Shown: positions 18,761-30,873, numbered from the stretch's first letter. The stretch: 64,000 bases of DNA from Cryobacterium breve (GCF_027594785.1 NZ_CP075584.1:1860001-1924000); one strand, 5' to 3'. The notes: generated by a model from the letters alone, not told the origin. Made by a program: numbers and translations.

Positions 18761-19780
18761 TTATCGACGGCGTGCCGTCAGGACCTTCTGCAGGACGATG
18801 AAGACGAGGAGGAGCGCGCCGATGAAGATCCGGGTCCACCACGAGCTGAGGGTGCCTTCGAAGGTGATGATCGTCTGGATCGTCCCCAGCACGAGCACGC
18901 CGAGCACGGAGCCGAGCACGAAACCGTAGCCGCCCGTGAGCAGGGTTCCGCCGATCACGACCGCGGCGATCGCGTCGAGTTCGGTGCCGACCGCCGTGAG
19001 GCTGTAGCCCGAGAGCGTATAGAAGGTGAACAGCACCCCGGCAAGACCGGAGCAGAATCCGCTGATCACGTACACGAGGACCTTGGTCCGGGCCACCGGG
19101 AGTCCCATCAGCATGCCGGACTGTTCGCCGCCGCCGATCGCGTAGACGGTGCGCCCCAGGCGGGAGTAGTGCAGGACGAGGAACGCGGCCAGGACCACGA
19201 GAAGGGCGATCACGACGCTCGCCGTGATGCTCAGGCGCCCGCCGAGCGAGATCCTGGTCTGCGCGAGGCCGACGAAGACGGGGTCCGTGATCGAGATCGA
19301 GTCCTTGCTGATCACGTAGCAGAGCCCCCTGGCGAGGAACATCGCGGCGAGGGTCGCGATGAACGGTTGGATCTTGAAGACGTGGATCATCAGCCCGACC
19401 AGGAGTCCGAGCACCGATGTCAGCACGAGGATGAGCGGGATCACGACCGAGGCCGACCACCCGGACTGGAGCAGGCTCGCGGCGATCATCGTCGACAGGG
19501 CCAGGACGGCCCCGACCGACAGGTCGATGCCCCCGGTGAGGATCACGAACGTCATCCCGACAGCCAGCACGATCAGGTAGGCGTTGTCGACGAAAAGGTT
19601 GAGGATCACGGGCCCGGAAACGAAGCCACGATAGCGGCTCCCGCCGATCAGGAAGACGGCGACGAGCAGCACGAGGGTCACGAGGACGGGGCCGTACTTC
19701 GGGCTCGTGAAGGCCGACGAGACCCGGCCGAGCAGCCGGCGGCCCGCGTCGACGGGTGCGGAGGAGGTGTCAATGCTCAT
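18761..19780 (-). CDS. yjfF: Galactofuranose-type ABC transporter permease (YjfF-like)
   Basis: A 339-residue membrane protein, the second permease of a YtfQRT-YjfF-type importer. The motif VGMTFVILTGGIDLSVGAVLALS and the C-terminal [20 protein letters not shown] mark the family. Eight to ten hydrophobic segments are visible. The ATG at 19780 overlaps the stop of the preceding permease gene as ATGA, which fixes the start; the longer open frame upstream is antisense-like noise. Substrate by analogy with E. coli is galactofuranose, not proven here. Confidence 0.82.
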   Translation of the reverse strand: MSIDTSSAPVDAGRRLLGRVSSAFTSPKYGPVLVTLVLLVAVFLIGGSRYRGFVSGPVILNLFVDNAYLIVLAVGMTFVILTGGIDLSVGAVLALSTMIAASLLQSGWSASVVIPLILVLTSVLGLLVGLMIHVFKIQPFIATLAAMFLARGLCYVISKDSISITDPVFVGLAQTRISLGGRLSITASVVIALLVVLAAFLVLHYSRLGRTVYAIGGGEQSGMLMGLPVARTKVLVYVISGFCSGLAGVLFTFYTLSGYSLTAVGTELDAIAAVVIGGTLLTGGYGFVLGSVLGVLVLGTIQTIITFEGTLSSWWTRIFIGALLLVFIVLQKVLTARRR

Positions 19781-20832
19781 GAGACGGACGCCCTTTCGGC
19801 GGTTCGGGTACCGGGTCGCCCCCGGCCGAGTGACCGGCGCCGGCGGCCGAACGCGGCGTTCGTCGTCGGCGACTGCAGCAGGCAGACGGCCGTCACGACC
19901 GCGGCCTTGAAGACCATCGTCGCGATGGGAGGGATGCCGACCGTGTACACCGTTGTGACGAGGGTCTGGATGACGAGGGCGCCGACGAGGGTGCCGAGGA
20001 GTGAGTACCGGCCACCCGCGAGGGAGGTTCCTCCGATCACCACCGCGAGGATCGCATCCAGTTCGATGAAGAGGCCGGTGTTGTTGGCGTCGGCCGCCGT
20101 CTGGTTCGAGGTCAGGATGAGGCCGGCGATCGCGGCCGAGAAGGCCGAGAAGGTGTACACGGTGACAAGGAGCCCCCGCGACCGGACCCCGGCCTGCCTG
20201 CTCGCCTCCGGATTGATTCCGACCGATTCGATCAGGAGACCCAGGGCCGTGCGCCGGGTCAGCAGGGCGGCTGCGGCAAAGATGACGGCCGCGATGACGA
20301 CGGAGACCGGGACGCCGAGCACGAAGCCGGACCCGATCACCTTGAACGGAGGACTGTTCACGGTGAGGATCTGGCCCTCGGTGATGAGCATCGCCGCCCC
20401 GCGCCCGGCCGTCATCAGGATCAGGGTCGCGATGATGGGCTGGATCCCGAGCACGGCCACCAGGAACCCGTTCCACAGGCCGAGCACGAGGGCGATCAGG
20501 AGTGCGGCGATCACGGCGACCGCGACGGTGCCGATGCTGCCCGGTTCCGGGGAACCGAGGATGATCGAGCACGCGACGGCACCGGCGATCGCGCACACGG
20601 CGCCGACGGAGAGGTCGATCCCCCGGGTCGCGATGACGAGCGTCATCCCGACCGCGATGATGAGGGTCGGCGCGCCGTTGCGGGCGATGTCGACAAGGCT
20701 TCCGAAGAGATGCCCGTTTTTGACCTCGAGGCTGAAGAAGCCGGGGAAGGCCACGAGGTTGATGATGAACAGGACGAGCAGCATCACCACCGGCCAGAAC
20801 AACCGGCTCGAGAACATCCGGCTCAGGTTCAT
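19777..20832 (-). CDS. ytfT: Galactofuranose-type ABC transporter permease (YtfT-like)
   Basis: A 351-residue permease, paired with the next gene as a heterodimeric channel. Family motifs are VGMTLVIATRGIDLSVGAVCA and ELDAILAVVIGGTSLAGGRYS. The C-terminal ~30 residues are Arg-rich and probably cytoplasmic. Both ends overlap neighbours by four bases (ATGA), a tightly coupled arrangement. Two distinct permease genes in one operon are diagnostic of the YtfT/YjfF type rather than RbsC homodimers. Confidence 0.85.
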   Translation of the reverse strand: MNLSRMFSSRLFWPVVMLLVLFIINLVAFPGFFSLEVKNGHLFGSLVDIARNGAPTLIIAVGMTLVIATRGIDLSVGAVCAIAGAVACSIILGSPEPGSIGTVAVAVIAALLIALVLGLWNGFLVAVLGIQPIIATLILMTAGRGAAMLITEGQILTVNSPPFKVIGSGFVLGVPVSVVIAAVIFAAAALLTRRTALGLLIESVGINPEASRQAGVRSRGLLVTVYTFSAFSAAIAGLILTSNQTAADANNTGLFIELDAILAVVIGGTSLAGGRYSLLGTLVGALVIQTLVTTVYTVGIPPIATMVFKAAVVTAVCLLQSPTTNAAFGRRRRSLGRGRPGTRTAERASVS

Positions 20833-22379
20833 CGTGCCACCGCCGTCAGTTCGCCATCGGCGATGATCGCCAGGAGGCTGTCGACGGTCAGGTCGTCATT
20901 GACGATGTCGGCGACGAGCCTGCGGTCCCGCATGATCGCGATCCTGCTGCTGAGGCGCAGGACCTCCTCGAGTTCCGCAGAGATGAACAGCACGGACATC
21001 CCGTTTTCGGCGAGGTTGACCACGAGCTTCTGAATCTCGGCCTTCGCCCCGACGTCGATGCCACGGGTCGGCTCATCGAGGATCAGCAGCCGCGGGGCGA
21101 CAGCGAGCCACCTGGCCAGCAACACCTTCTGCTGGTTGCCTCCGGAGAGGTTCCTGACGATGGCGTCGGGGTTGGCGGGACGGATGTTCAGTGCCTGGAT
21201 GTAGCTGACCGCGAGCTCGTCCCGGCGCTTCCGTGAGATCGGGTGGAACCAGCCACGGTCGGCCTGCAGTGCGAGCACGATGTTGTCCCGCACGGTGAGG
21301 TCCTCAACGATTCCCTCTGCGCGCCGGTTCTCGGAGGAGTACGCAACCCCTCTCGCGAGAGCTGAGCGAGGGGTTCGGAATCGATGCGGGGTGCCGTCGA
21401 TCCGGAGCGCCCCGGAGTCCGGCCGGTCGATGCCGGAGAGGATCCGGGCGAGCTCGGTGCGCCCTGAGCCGAGGAGACCGGCGAGCCCGACGACCTCGCC
21501 GGTGTAGATCCGGAGGTCGACCGGCGCGATGGACCCCTTCCGTCCGAGCGCCGTCGCGGACAGCAGGGGCACCTCGTCGTCTTCTCCGCCTCCCGGTTCG
21601 ACGATCCGCCGCTCGAGGGCGTCGAGGATGGCGAGTTCCTTACCGATCATCTTCTGCACGAGATCCAGGCGGAGGATCTCGGCCGTGCGGTATTCGCCGA
21701 CGAGTTTGCCGTTGCGCAGGACCGTCAGGCGGTCCGAGATCTCATAGACCTGGTCGAGGAAATGCGATACGAAGAGAATCGCGACGCCCTCGGCCTTGAG
21801 CTCGCGGATCACCCGGAAGAGTTCGGCGACCTCGTCGGCGTCGAGGCTCGACGTCGGCTCGTCGAGGATCAGGACCTTCGCGTTGACGTCGATGGCCCGG
21901 GCGATCGCGACGAGTTGCTGGACGGCGAGCGAGTGCGAACCGAGAAGCGAGCCGGGATCGATGTCGAGGTGCAGGCCGCGGAGGAGTTCCAGCGCCCGGC
22001 GCCGGGTGGCCCTCCAGTCGATGCCGCCGAACCGGCGGGGTTCGCGACCGAGCATGATGTTCTCGGCGACGCTCAGATTCCCGAGCAGGTTCACCTCCTG
22101 GTAGACGGTGCTGATCCCGGCGCCCTGGGCCTGGGCCGGGCCCGCGAACGACACCCGGTTGCCGGCCAGCAGGATCTCGCCGCTGTCGGTCGGCCCGCTG
22201 TCGATCGGATAGACGCCGGTCAGCGCCTTGATCAGGGTCGACTTGCCTGCACCGTTCTCCCCGAGCAGCGAGTGCACCTCGCCGGGAAACATCCGGAAGC
22301 TCACCCCGTCCAGGGCCTTGACGCCGGGAAAGGAGATCGAGATGTTCGTCATCTCGACGACGGGGGCCTGTCCGTTCAT
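20829..22379 (-). CDS. ytfR: Sugar ABC transporter ATPase with two cassettes (YtfR-like)
   Basis: A 516-residue tandem ATPase. The first cassette has [19 protein letters not shown] and LILDEPTSSLD but a degenerate signature (HSLAVQQLVAIARA). The second has a variant Walker A (GLLGSGRTELARILSG) and an intact [16 protein letters not shown] with [16 protein letters not shown]. This uneven pair is normal for RbsA/YtfR proteins. It overlaps ytfT by four bases and is separated from ytfQ by 151 bases carrying GGCC-rich repeats. Confidence 0.92.
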   Translation of the reverse strand: MNGQAPVVEMTNISISFPGVKALDGVSFRMFPGEVHSLLGENGAGKSTLIKALTGVYPIDSGPTDSGEILLAGNRVSFAGPAQAQGAGISTVYQEVNLLGNLSVAENIMLGREPRRFGGIDWRATRRRALELLRGLHLDIDPGSLLGSHSLAVQQLVAIARAIDVNAKVLILDEPTSSLDADEVAELFRVIRELKAEGVAILFVSHFLDQVYEISDRLTVLRNGKLVGEYRTAEILRLDLVQKMIGKELAILDALERRIVEPGGGEDDEVPLLSATALGRKGSIAPVDLRIYTGEVVGLAGLLGSGRTELARILSGIDRPDSGALRIDGTPHRFRTPRSALARGVAYSSENRRAEGIVEDLTVRDNIVLALQADRGWFHPISRKRRDELAVSYIQALNIRPANPDAIVRNLSGGNQQKVLLARWLAVAPRLLILDEPTRGIDVGAKAEIQKLVVNLAENGMSVLFISAELEEVLRLSSRIAIMRDRRLVADIVNDDLTVDSLLAIIADGELTAVAR

Positions 22380-22445
22380 TCACGTACTCTCTTCATCGTC
22401 TTGTGCAAGCGGATGCCGGATCCCGGCGGCAGGGTCCGGCCGGCA

Positions 22446-22493
22446 ACACGGCCGGCCGGCCACACGGCCGGCCGGCCACACGGCCGGCCGGTT
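22446..22493. repeat. Three 16-base GGCC-rich tandem units in the ytfQ-ytfR gap
   Basis: The unit acacggccggccggcc occurs three times (22446, 22462, 22478; the last ends in tt). Each is itself palindromic, so the RNA can form stable hairpins. Its place just after the binding-protein gene suggests an mRNA-stability or attenuation element that lowers downstream expression. Confidence 0.85.
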
Positions 22494-22530
22494 CGCGCCG
22501 CCGGAGACCATCGAGCGGTGCCGGACCCGC

Positions 22531-23518
22531 TCAGTACTGACGGGTGGGAAGCGCGGCGGTCGCCTGCTCCCGGGTGAAGGTCGTCTCCTCCGTCAGGATG
22601 CGCTTCTCGACGCTCTCGCCGGCGACGACCTTCGTGACGATGTCGACCAGCTGCTTGCCGAGGAGAGGAGAGCACTCCACGATGAAGTTGATCTTGCCGT
22701 CGGAGAGGGCCTGCATGCCGTCCTTCACCGCGTCGATCGTGACGATCTTGATGTCCTTCCCAGGCACCTTTCCCGCGGCTTCGATGGCCTCGATCGCGCC
22801 GAGGCCCATGTCGTCGTTGTGGGCGAAAATCAGCGTGGCGTCCGGGTTGGACTTCAGGAGCGCCTCGGTGACCTGCTTTCCGCCGGCCCTGGTGAAGTCA
22901 CCGGTCTGCGATGCGACGATCTGGAACTTCGGATCCGCCTTGATGACATCCGCGAAGCCCTCCGCACGGTCGATGGCGGGAGCAGCGCCCGTCGTGCCCT
23001 CGAGCTGGATGATCTTGACCGGATCGGTCTGGTCCTTGTACTCGTCGACGACCCATTGGCCGGCCTTCTGGCCTTCCTTGACGAAGTCCGAACCGAGGAA
23101 GCTCACGTAGAGGCTGTCGTCCTTCGAGTCGACGGCGCGGTCTGTGAGGACGACGGGAATCCCGGCGTCCTTCGCTTCTTTCAGGACCGCATCCCAGCCG
23201 GTCTCGACGACGGGCGAGAACGCGATGACGTCGACGCCCTGGGTGATGTACGAGCGGATGGCCTTGATCTGGTTCTCCTGCTTCTGTTGCGCGTCCGAGA
23301 ACTTGAGCCTGCATTCCCGACGCGGCGAACGCAGCCTGGATGTCCTTCGTGTTCGCGGTCCGCCAGCCGCTTTCCGCGCCGACCTGGGCGAAGCCGACGA
23401 CGATATCGCCCGGAGCTTTCGCGGCGCCCGTCGATGCGGTGTCCGAGGCAGTGGAACAGCCGGTGAGGGCCAGGAGAAAGGCGCCGACGGCGACCGCTCC
23501 GATCATCTTCCTGATCAT
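22531..23518 (-). CDS. ytfQ: Sugar-binding lipoprotein YtfQ-like (frame break)
   Basis: A ~328-residue extracytoplasmic receptor. It has a lipoprotein signal (FLLALTGCSTAS), then DIVVGFAQVGAESGWRTANTKDIQAAF, which is characteristic of YtfQ. Further on come VIAFSPVVETGWD, VLTDRAVDSKD, LEGTTGAAPAIDRAEGF and FAHNDDMGLGAIEAIEA. The frame breaks at 23305-23311 (GAGCCTG on +); dropping one base joins SGMQ to LKFSDAQQKQENQIKAI exactly as the family requires. First gene of the ytf operon, with two LacI-type operators upstream. Confidence 0.88.
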
Positions 23519-23609
23519 GTGACTAAACCTCCTTGTTTAGCGTCCCGGCGGAACATTCTGCTGCGTGACTCGGTGCCGGGCGACCAGGTCGTTCTGGCCG
23601 ATGCCGAAA

Positions 23610-23623
23610 TGTTAGCGCTCACA
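23610..23623. promoter_or_regulatory. LacI operator 1 upstream of ytfQ
   Basis: TGTTAGCGCTCACA is a near-perfect inverted repeat centred on AGCGCT, ~90 bases ahead of the ytfQ start. It shares its core with the site at 23700. Confidence 0.75.
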
Positions 23624-23699
23624 AGTATGGGTTGACAAGCCCTCCAGATATCTTTTCGATCTCCTTCACAGAGGGGGTCACGGGCATCCGCGCGGTGAT

Positions 23700-23713
23700 T
23701 GTGAGCGCTCATA
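23700..23713. promoter_or_regulatory. LacI operator 2 upstream of ytfQ
   Basis: TGTGAGCGCTCATA lies exactly 90 bases from the first site (centre to centre). Two sites suggest cooperative binding or looping by the LacI protein at the end of the ytf operon. Confidence 0.72.
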
Positions 23714-23737
23714 TGCCCTCTCCCCTTTCACGCAAAC

Positions 23738-23766
23738 GGAGCCGGCCCCAGACCGGGGCCGGCTCC
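23738..23766 (-). terminator. Strong hairpin after the ChvE-like gene
   Basis: GGAGCCGGCCCC pairs with GGGGCCGGCTCC over 12 bases with a 5-base loop. It lies 20 bases beyond the stop of the minus-strand binding-protein gene, and should end the 27.9-23.8 kb operon. Confidence 0.8.
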
Positions 23767-23785
23767 GCCAGCGGTGCTTGATGCG

Positions 23786-24877
23786 TTACTTGGTGAGCGG
23801 CGCGAGCTTGGGATCGTTCGCGTAGGCCTCTGCCGCGTTCGCCTTCGTCACGATGACCGGGGGCAGCAGGTAGGCGGGAACGATCTTGACCCCGTTGTCG
23901 TACGACTTGGTGTCGTTCACATCGACGGCCTCACCCTTCTGCAACGCCTGGGCCATCTTGATGGCCTGGGCGACGAGCACGCGGGTGTCCTTGTTGATCG
24001 TCGAGTACTGCTCGCCGGCCATGATCGACTTGACCGACTCGACCTCGGAGTCCTGGCCGGTCACGACGGGGATGGGCTTGCCTGCTGCCTTCACCGAGGT
24101 GATGATCGCCCGGGCCAGGGTGTCGTTCGGCGACAGGACACCGTCGAGGGCCTTGTCACCGTAGGTGCTGGTCAGGAGCGAGTCCATCCGGCTCTGCGCA
24201 TTCTCGGCCTTCCAGCCGGCGGTCGCCGTCTGCTTGATGTCGGTCTGGCCGGAAGCGACGACGAGGGTTCCGTCGTCGATCTTCGGCTGCAGGATGCTCA
24301 TCGCACCGTTGAAGAAGACCGCGGAGTTGGCGTCGTCAGAGGAACCGGAGAAGAGTTCGATGTTGTACGGCCCGGCCGCCTTCCGGCTCTTGAGTCCGTC
24401 CAGAAGCGCCTGGCCCTGGAGCTCACCGACCTTGAAGTTGTCGTACGCCACGTAGTAGTCGACGTCCGGCGTGTTGAGGATCAGCCGGTCGTAGGCGATC
24501 ACCGTCGCACCCGCGTCCTTCGCCGCCTTCACCTGGGTTCCGAGCTGGCCGCCGTCGGCCGCGCCGATGATGATGACCTTGGCGCCGTTGGTGACCATCG
24601 CGGAGATCTGGTCCTGCTGGTCCTTGACCGTTGTCGAGGCGCCGGCGTACTGCACGTCGCCCTTGAACCCGGCCGTCTTGAGGCCGTCTTCGAAGAGGCC
24701 GCCGGCGAGGACCCAGTTCTCCGAGGTCTTCGACGGAAGAGCGACACCGATCACCGAGTCCGCGGGGAATCCGGCGGCCGCTGTGGAGCCGCCCGTCGTG
24801 TCTGTGCGGGTGGAACACCCGGACAGTGCCATCAGGGCTACCGCTGCGATTGCTGTAGTCGCAAGGAGTTTTCGCAT
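23786..24877 (-). CDS. Multiple-sugar-binding lipoprotein (ChvE-like), set 2
   Basis: A 363-residue receptor for aldoses. The lipoprotein signal ends at LSGCSTRTD. The ChvE/XylF-type features are [79 protein letters not shown] and VTGQDSEVESVKSIMAGEQYSTINKDT. The ATG at 24877 starts the signal peptide. Unusually for this family it is the last gene, behind its ATPase and permease. It is a clear paralogue of the receptor at 30874-31998. Confidence 0.9.
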   Translation of the reverse strand: MRKLLATTAIAAVALMALSGCSTRTDTTGGSTAAAGFPADSVIGVALPSKTSENWVLAGGLFEDGLKTAGFKGDVQYAGASTTVKDQQDQISAMVTNGAKVIIIGAADGGQLGTQVKAAKDAGATVIAYDRLILNTPDVDYYVAYDNFKVGELQGQALLDGLKSRKAAGPYNIELFSGSSDDANSAVFFNGAMSILQPKIDDGTLVVASGQTDIKQTATAGWKAENAQSRMDSLLTSTYGDKALDGVLSPNDTLARAIITSVKAAGKPIPVVTGQDSEVESVKSIMAGEQYSTINKDTRVLVAQAIKMAQALQKGEAVDVNDTKSYDNGVKIVPAYLLPPVIVTKANAAEAYANDPKLAPLTK

Positions 24878-24969
24878 GTTCGATCGCTTTCTACTCAATG
24901 TGGTGGAGCAGGGATTGTGATGTGCAGGCTGTGGAGCAAGGTCGTGAGGGGTGGAGCGGATGCCGCGGA

Positions 24970-26294
24970 TCAGGACGGCATGCTCGCCGGCGGTCGGGCC
25001 GTGTCCGGCGTTCCGGAGTCCGGGACGACCATCGGCGGCTCGTCCGGAGCCGGGGTGGTCTTGCGGTTCCGGGTCATGAACCCGAGGATCGATGGCCGGC
25101 CCTGTTTCTTGTTCCAGACATCCACGCCGACGGCGATGAGAAGCACGAGACCCTTGATGATCTGCACCCGGTCGCTTCCGACGCCGAGGAGCTGGAGGCC
25201 GTTGTTGAGCACGGCCATCACGAGGCCGCCGATGATGGAGCCCGTAACGGTGCCGATGCCGCCGGATACCGCCGCACCGCCGATGAACACCGCGGCGATC
25301 GCGTCGAGTTCCCAACTGAGGCCGTCCTGAGGGCCGGACGCGACCGAACGGGCGACGAAGATCATTCCGGCGAGGGCGGCCAGGATCGACATGTTCATCA
25401 TCACGAGGAAGTTGATCCGACGGGACTTCACGCCGGACAGTTCGGCGGCGAGCTTGTTACCGCCGACGGCGTAGACGTGGCGGCCGAAGATCGTATTCCG
25501 GGTGATGAACGAGTACACCAGCACGAGCACCCCGAGGATGATGCCGGAGACCGGGAAGCTCGTTCCGGTGCGGCCGCCCGCGAAGAGGAAGGTCGCGTAG
25601 ATGACGACCGCGTCGAGCAGCACGACCTTGACGACGCTCACCCAGAGCGGGGACGGCGTCGAGCCCATGATCCGCTGCACGCGCCGCGCCCTGATCTCCC
25701 GCCAGATCACGGCGATCACGATGATGAGCCCGAGCAGAAGGGTGAGGTTGTTATACCCGGTGTACGGGCCGACTTCGGGCAGGTACCCCGAGCCGATCGT
25801 GGTGAAGCCGGGGGGAACCGGCACGGTGTTGGCATTGCCGATCAGCTGGTTGCCACCACGGAAGATGAGCATCCCGGCGAGGGTGACGATGAAGGCTGGC
25901 ACCCCGACGAAGGCCACCCACCACCCCTGCCAGGCCCCGATCAGCATGCCCACGAAGAGGCCGAAGAGGATGGCGAGCGGCCAGGGCAGGTTCCAATCCT
26001 TCATGGACGTCGCCACGACGATGCCCACGAAAGCGGCCACCGATCCGACCGACAGGTCGATATGCCCGGCGATGATCACGATGACCATGCCGATGGCGAG
26101 GATCAGGATGTACGAGTACTGGCTGACGAGGTTGATCAGGTTGCCGGACGACAGGGTGAGGCCGTTGGTGAGGTACTGGAAGAGCAGGATGATTGCGATC
26201 AGGCTGAACAGGATGCCGAACTGGCGGAGGTTTCCCCCGCCGAAGAGCTTCCGGGCACTGCCAGACTCGCCGGTCTTGATCGTCTCGGTTGTCA

Positions 26295-26295
<1 letters not shown>
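24970..26295 (-). CDS. Multiple-sugar ABC permease (MmsB/GguB-like), set 2
   Basis: A 441-residue permease with ~12 hydrophobic segments. Family motifs include [67 protein letters not shown] and [20 protein letters not shown]. The C-terminal ~35 residues are a Pro-rich cytoplasmic tail. Its ATG overlaps the ATPase stop as TGATG. It closely resembles the permease at 28046-29227, indicating tandem duplication. Confidence 0.92.
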
Positions 26296-27881
<1,586 letters not shown>

Positions 27882-27990
27882 TGTGCTCCTTGCGCCAGAT
27901 GCCACAGATAGTAACCGGCAGTGACCGCGAGCAACAGGCTCGGAGCGGCCGCTGCGGGTCACGCTTGGGTAACGGCTGGTCGGAGGCACA

Positions 27991-28028
27991 AAAAAGCGGG
28001 TCGGGCGTCCGAAGACGACCGACCCGCT
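27991..28028 (-). terminator. Rho-independent terminator after set 1 permease
   Basis: AGCGGGTCGG (27995-28004) pairs with CCGACCCGCT (28019-28028). On the minus strand it is followed by a run of T. It separates the arabinose-locus transporter operon from the second paralogous set. Confidence 0.88.
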
Positions 28029-28045
28029 CTGGGTGGACTACCGGG

Positions 28046-29227
28046 TCAGCGCCCGCCGGAGCGACGCTTGTTGTAGACGTCGAACGCTACGGCACCGAGC
28101 AGGACCAGGCCCTTGATGAGCTGCTGGTATTCCGTTCCGACACCGAGGATCGACATGCCGTTGTTCAGGAGCCCGATGATGAAACCACCGATGATGGCGC
28201 CAGTGACGGTACCGATACCACCGGTGACCGCCGCGCCACCGATGAAGACGGCCGCGATGGCGTCGAGTTCGAAGCCGTCACCGGCCTTCGGGTTGGCGAG
28301 GTTGAGCTGGGCGGTGAAGACGAGCCCGGCGAGTGCCGAGATGACGCCCATGTTCACGAAGAGCATGAACGTGACGCGCTTGGTCTTGATGCCGGACAGT
28401 GCGGCGGCGTTCAGGTTGCCACCGATGGCGTAGATGTGGCGGCCGAAGACGCTGTTCGACATCACGGATGCGTAGACGACGATCAGGATGCCGAGGACGA
28501 TGAGCACGATGGGCGTGCCGCGGTAGCTCGCGAGCAGGTAGGTGATCCCGATGATCATCGCTGCCGTGAACACCAGCTTGGTGAGGAACCACGCGAACGG
28601 CTCGTCCTCGACGTCGTACTTCGCACGGGCCCGGCGCTGGCGGATGCCCTGGAGCACCAGGAAGAGCGTCGCGATGATGCCGATGCCGAGGGTCAACGGT
28701 TCGACAGCAGTGGTTCCGCCGCCGAGGTCGGGGAGGAAGCCGCTGCCGAGGGCGCGGAATTCGTCGGGGAACGGCGAGATCTGCTTGTTCTGCAGTGCGA
28801 TCTGGGTGAGCCCACGGAAGGTGAGCATCCCGGCCAGGGTGACGATGAAGGCCGGTATCCCGAAGTAGGCGATCCAGAAGCCCTGCCACATTCCCACGAG
28901 GGCGCCGACGCCGAGGCAGAGGATGATCGCGAGCCACCACGGCACATTCCACTGCGTGATCATCACGCCGGACATGGCGCCGACGAAGGCGACGACGGAA
29001 CCGACCGACAGGTCGATGTGGCCGGCGATGATGACCATGACCATGCCGACGGCGAGGATCAGGATGTAGCTGTTCTGCACGATCAGGTTGGTGACGTTGA
29101 TCGGCTTCAGGGTGATGCCGTTCGTGGCTACCTGGAAGAAGATCACGATCGCGATCAGGGCGATGAACAGGCCGATTTGCCGCAGCTGGCCGGCGAGGTA
29201 ATTGAGTGAAGATCTGAACACGCTCAT
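28046..29227 (-). CDS. Multiple-sugar ABC permease (MmsB/GguB-like), set 1
   Basis: A 393-residue permease. Motifs: [68 protein letters not shown] and [20 protein letters not shown]. About twelve membrane segments. Its ATG overlaps the ATPase stop by four bases. It is the last gene of an operon that begins at the araD promoter and ends at a canonical terminator. The locus context favours L-arabinose or another aldose as substrate. Confidence 0.92.
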   Translation of the reverse strand: MSVFRSSLNYLAGQLRQIGLFIALIAIVIFFQVATNGITLKPINVTNLIVQNSYILILAVGMVMVIIAGHIDLSVGSVVAFVGAMSGVMITQWNVPWWLAIILCLGVGALVGMWQGFWIAYFGIPAFIVTLAGMLTFRGLTQIALQNKQISPFPDEFRALGSGFLPDLGGGTTAVEPLTLGIGIIATLFLVLQGIRQRRARAKYDVEDEPFAWFLTKLVFTAAMIIGITYLLASYRGTPIVLIVLGILIVVYASVMSNSVFGRHIYAIGGNLNAAALSGIKTKRVTFMLFVNMGVISALAGLVFTAQLNLANPKAGDGFELDAIAAVFIGGAAVTGGIGTVTGAIIGGFIIGLLNNGMSILGVGTEYQQLIKGLVLLGAVAFDVYNKRRSGGR

Positions 29228-30765
29228 CGCTTGTCCTTGTCCCTTTCCTGGGTCATGTTTTGCATAAGGAATTCAGCCGTCGTCTGCCCGCGGGCGACGT
29301 CCGCCGTGATCCGGCCTTCGAAGATGGTGTAGATCCGGTCGCAGATGCCGATCAGTTCCGGCAGCTCGGACGAGATCACGATGACGCCCTTGCCTGCGTC
29401 GGCGAGGCGGTTGATGATCCCGTAGATCTCATACTTGGCGCCGACGTCGATGCCGCGGGTGGGTTCGTCGAGGATGAGGACATCCGGGTCGGAGAACATC
29501 CACTTGGACAGCACGACCTTCTGCTGGTTACCACCGGAGAGCTTCCCGGCGAGTGCCTCGACCGTCGGAGCCTTGATGTTCATGCTCTTCCGGTAACCCT
29601 CCGCGACGACGATCTCCTGGTTGGAGTCGACCCAGCCGCGCTTGGCGATCTTGTGCATGCCCACCGTGGAGATGTTGCGCTTGATGTCTTCGATCAGGTT
29701 GAGCCCGTAGCGCTTGCGGTCTTCGGTGGCGTATGCCAGGCCGTGCTCGATGGCGTTCGCCACCGTGCTCGTGTTGATCTTGACGCCGTTCTTGTAGACG
29801 GTGCCCGAGATGTTGTGCCCGTAGCTGTGGCCGAACACGCTCATTGCGAGCTCGGTCCTGCCTGCGCCCATCAGCCCGGCGATGCCGACGATCTCGCCGG
29901 CCCTGACGGTGATGTTCGCGTCCTTGACGACCCGGCGCTGGTGGTCGAGCGGGTGGTAGACGTTCCAGTCTTCGACCCGGAGGAGTTCCTCGCCGATGTT
30001 CGGCGTGTGGTCAGGGTAGCGGCTACCGAGGTCCCGGCCGACCATGCCCTTGATGATGCGCTCCTCGGAGATGTCATCGGTGTGCATGTCGAGCGTCTCG
30101 ATGAGCTTGCCGTCACGGATGATCGTGACCTCGTCGGCGATGGCCTTGATCTCGTTCAGTTTGTGGCTGATCATGATCGAGGTGACGCCCTGGCCCTTGA
30201 GGTGCTTCATCAGGTCGAGCAGGTGCGCGGAGTCCTCATCGTTGAGTGCTGCGGTCGGCTCGTCCAGGATCAGGAGTTTGACCTCCTTGGACAGGGCCTT
30301 CGCGATTTCCACGAGCTGCTGCTTGCCGACGCCGATGTCGCGGATCTTGGTGATCGGGTTGTCCTTGAGACCGACGCGGGCGAGCAGCTTGGCCGCCTCC
30401 ATGTTGGTCTTGTTCCAGTCGATCCAGCCGTTGTTCTGCTGCTCGTTGCCGAGGAAGATGTTCTCAGCGATGGAGAGGAACGGGCTCAGCGCCAGTTCCT
30501 GGTGGATGATGACGACGCCAGAGGCCTCGGAGTCATTGATGGATTTAAAGGCGACCGTTTCGTTTTCGAAGACGATCTCGCCGTCGTACGTGCCATGCGG
30601 GTAGACGCCGGAGAGCACCTTCATCAAGGTGGACTTTCCTGCACCGTTCTCGCCGCAAATCGCGTGAATGTGGCCTCGCTTCACCGCGAGGGAAACGTCC
30701 TGGAGGGCTTTCACTCCGGGAAAGGTTTTCGTGATGCTGCGCATCTCGAGAATATTCGTTGTCAC
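29224..30765 (-). CDS. Multiple-sugar ABC ATPase with two cassettes (MmsA/GguA-like), set 1
   Basis: A 513-residue tandem ATPase. Cassette one: [35 protein letters not shown] in place of a canonical signature, [13 protein letters not shown]. Cassette two: [32 protein letters not shown] and [16 protein letters not shown]. The degenerate first signature is normal for the family. It is the paralogue of the 26295-27881 gene, and follows a very stable hairpin downstream of its binding-protein gene. Confidence 0.92.
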   Translation of the reverse strand: MTTNILEMRSITKTFPGVKALQDVSLAVKRGHIHAICGENGAGKSTLMKVLSGVYPHGTYDGEIVFENETVAFKSINDSEASGVVIIHQELALSPFLSIAENIFLGNEQQNNGWIDWNKTNMEAAKLLARVGLKDNPITKIRDIGVGKQQLVEIAKALSKEVKLLILDEPTAALNDEDSAHLLDLMKHLKGQGVTSIMISHKLNEIKAIADEVTIIRDGKLIETLDMHTDDISEERIIKGMVGRDLGSRYPDHTPNIGEELLRVEDWNVYHPLDHQRRVVKDANITVRAGEIVGIAGLMGAGRTELAMSVFGHSYGHNISGTVYKNGVKINTSTVANAIEHGLAYATEDRKRYGLNLIEDIKRNISTVGMHKIAKRGWVDSNQEIVVAEGYRKSMNIKAPTVEALAGKLSGGNQQKVVLSKWMFSDPDVLILDEPTRGIDVGAKYEIYGIINRLADAGKGVIVISSELPELIGICDRIYTIFEGRITADVARGQTTAEFLMQNMTQERDKDKR

Positions 30766-30821
30766 CGTTACTTCTTCTTCCGGTGGAGAGAGGGTGGGTG
30801 GTGGTTGTGATGCGTTCGGTG

Positions 30822-30860
30822 CTGGCAGTGGCGGCGGGGTGACCCCGCCGCCACTGCCAG
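30822..30860 (-). promoter_or_regulatory. 18-bp perfect hairpin between binding-protein and ATPase genes
   Basis: CTGGCAGTGGCGGCGGGG pairs perfectly with CCCCGCCGCCACTGCCAG around a 3-base loop. No T-run follows on the minus strand, so it is not a classic terminator. It more likely stabilises the upstream binding-protein message or partly attenuates the ATPase-permease genes. Confidence 0.8.
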
Positions 30861-30873
30861 TGGAGAGAAGGAC

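Noticed and set aside
17612-20866. 1084-codon plus-strand frame
   Set aside because: Antisense shadow of the LacI gene and two permease genes; no domains.
20890-20940. GAGCCTG at about 20918 as another AGCT insertion
   Set aside because: It is in frame and reads DRRLVADI in ytfR, so it is natural sequence.
22446-22493. Short repeat array resembling a CRISPR
   Set aside because: Units are 16 bases, contiguous, without spacers and without cas genes; they are GC-rich tandem palindromes.
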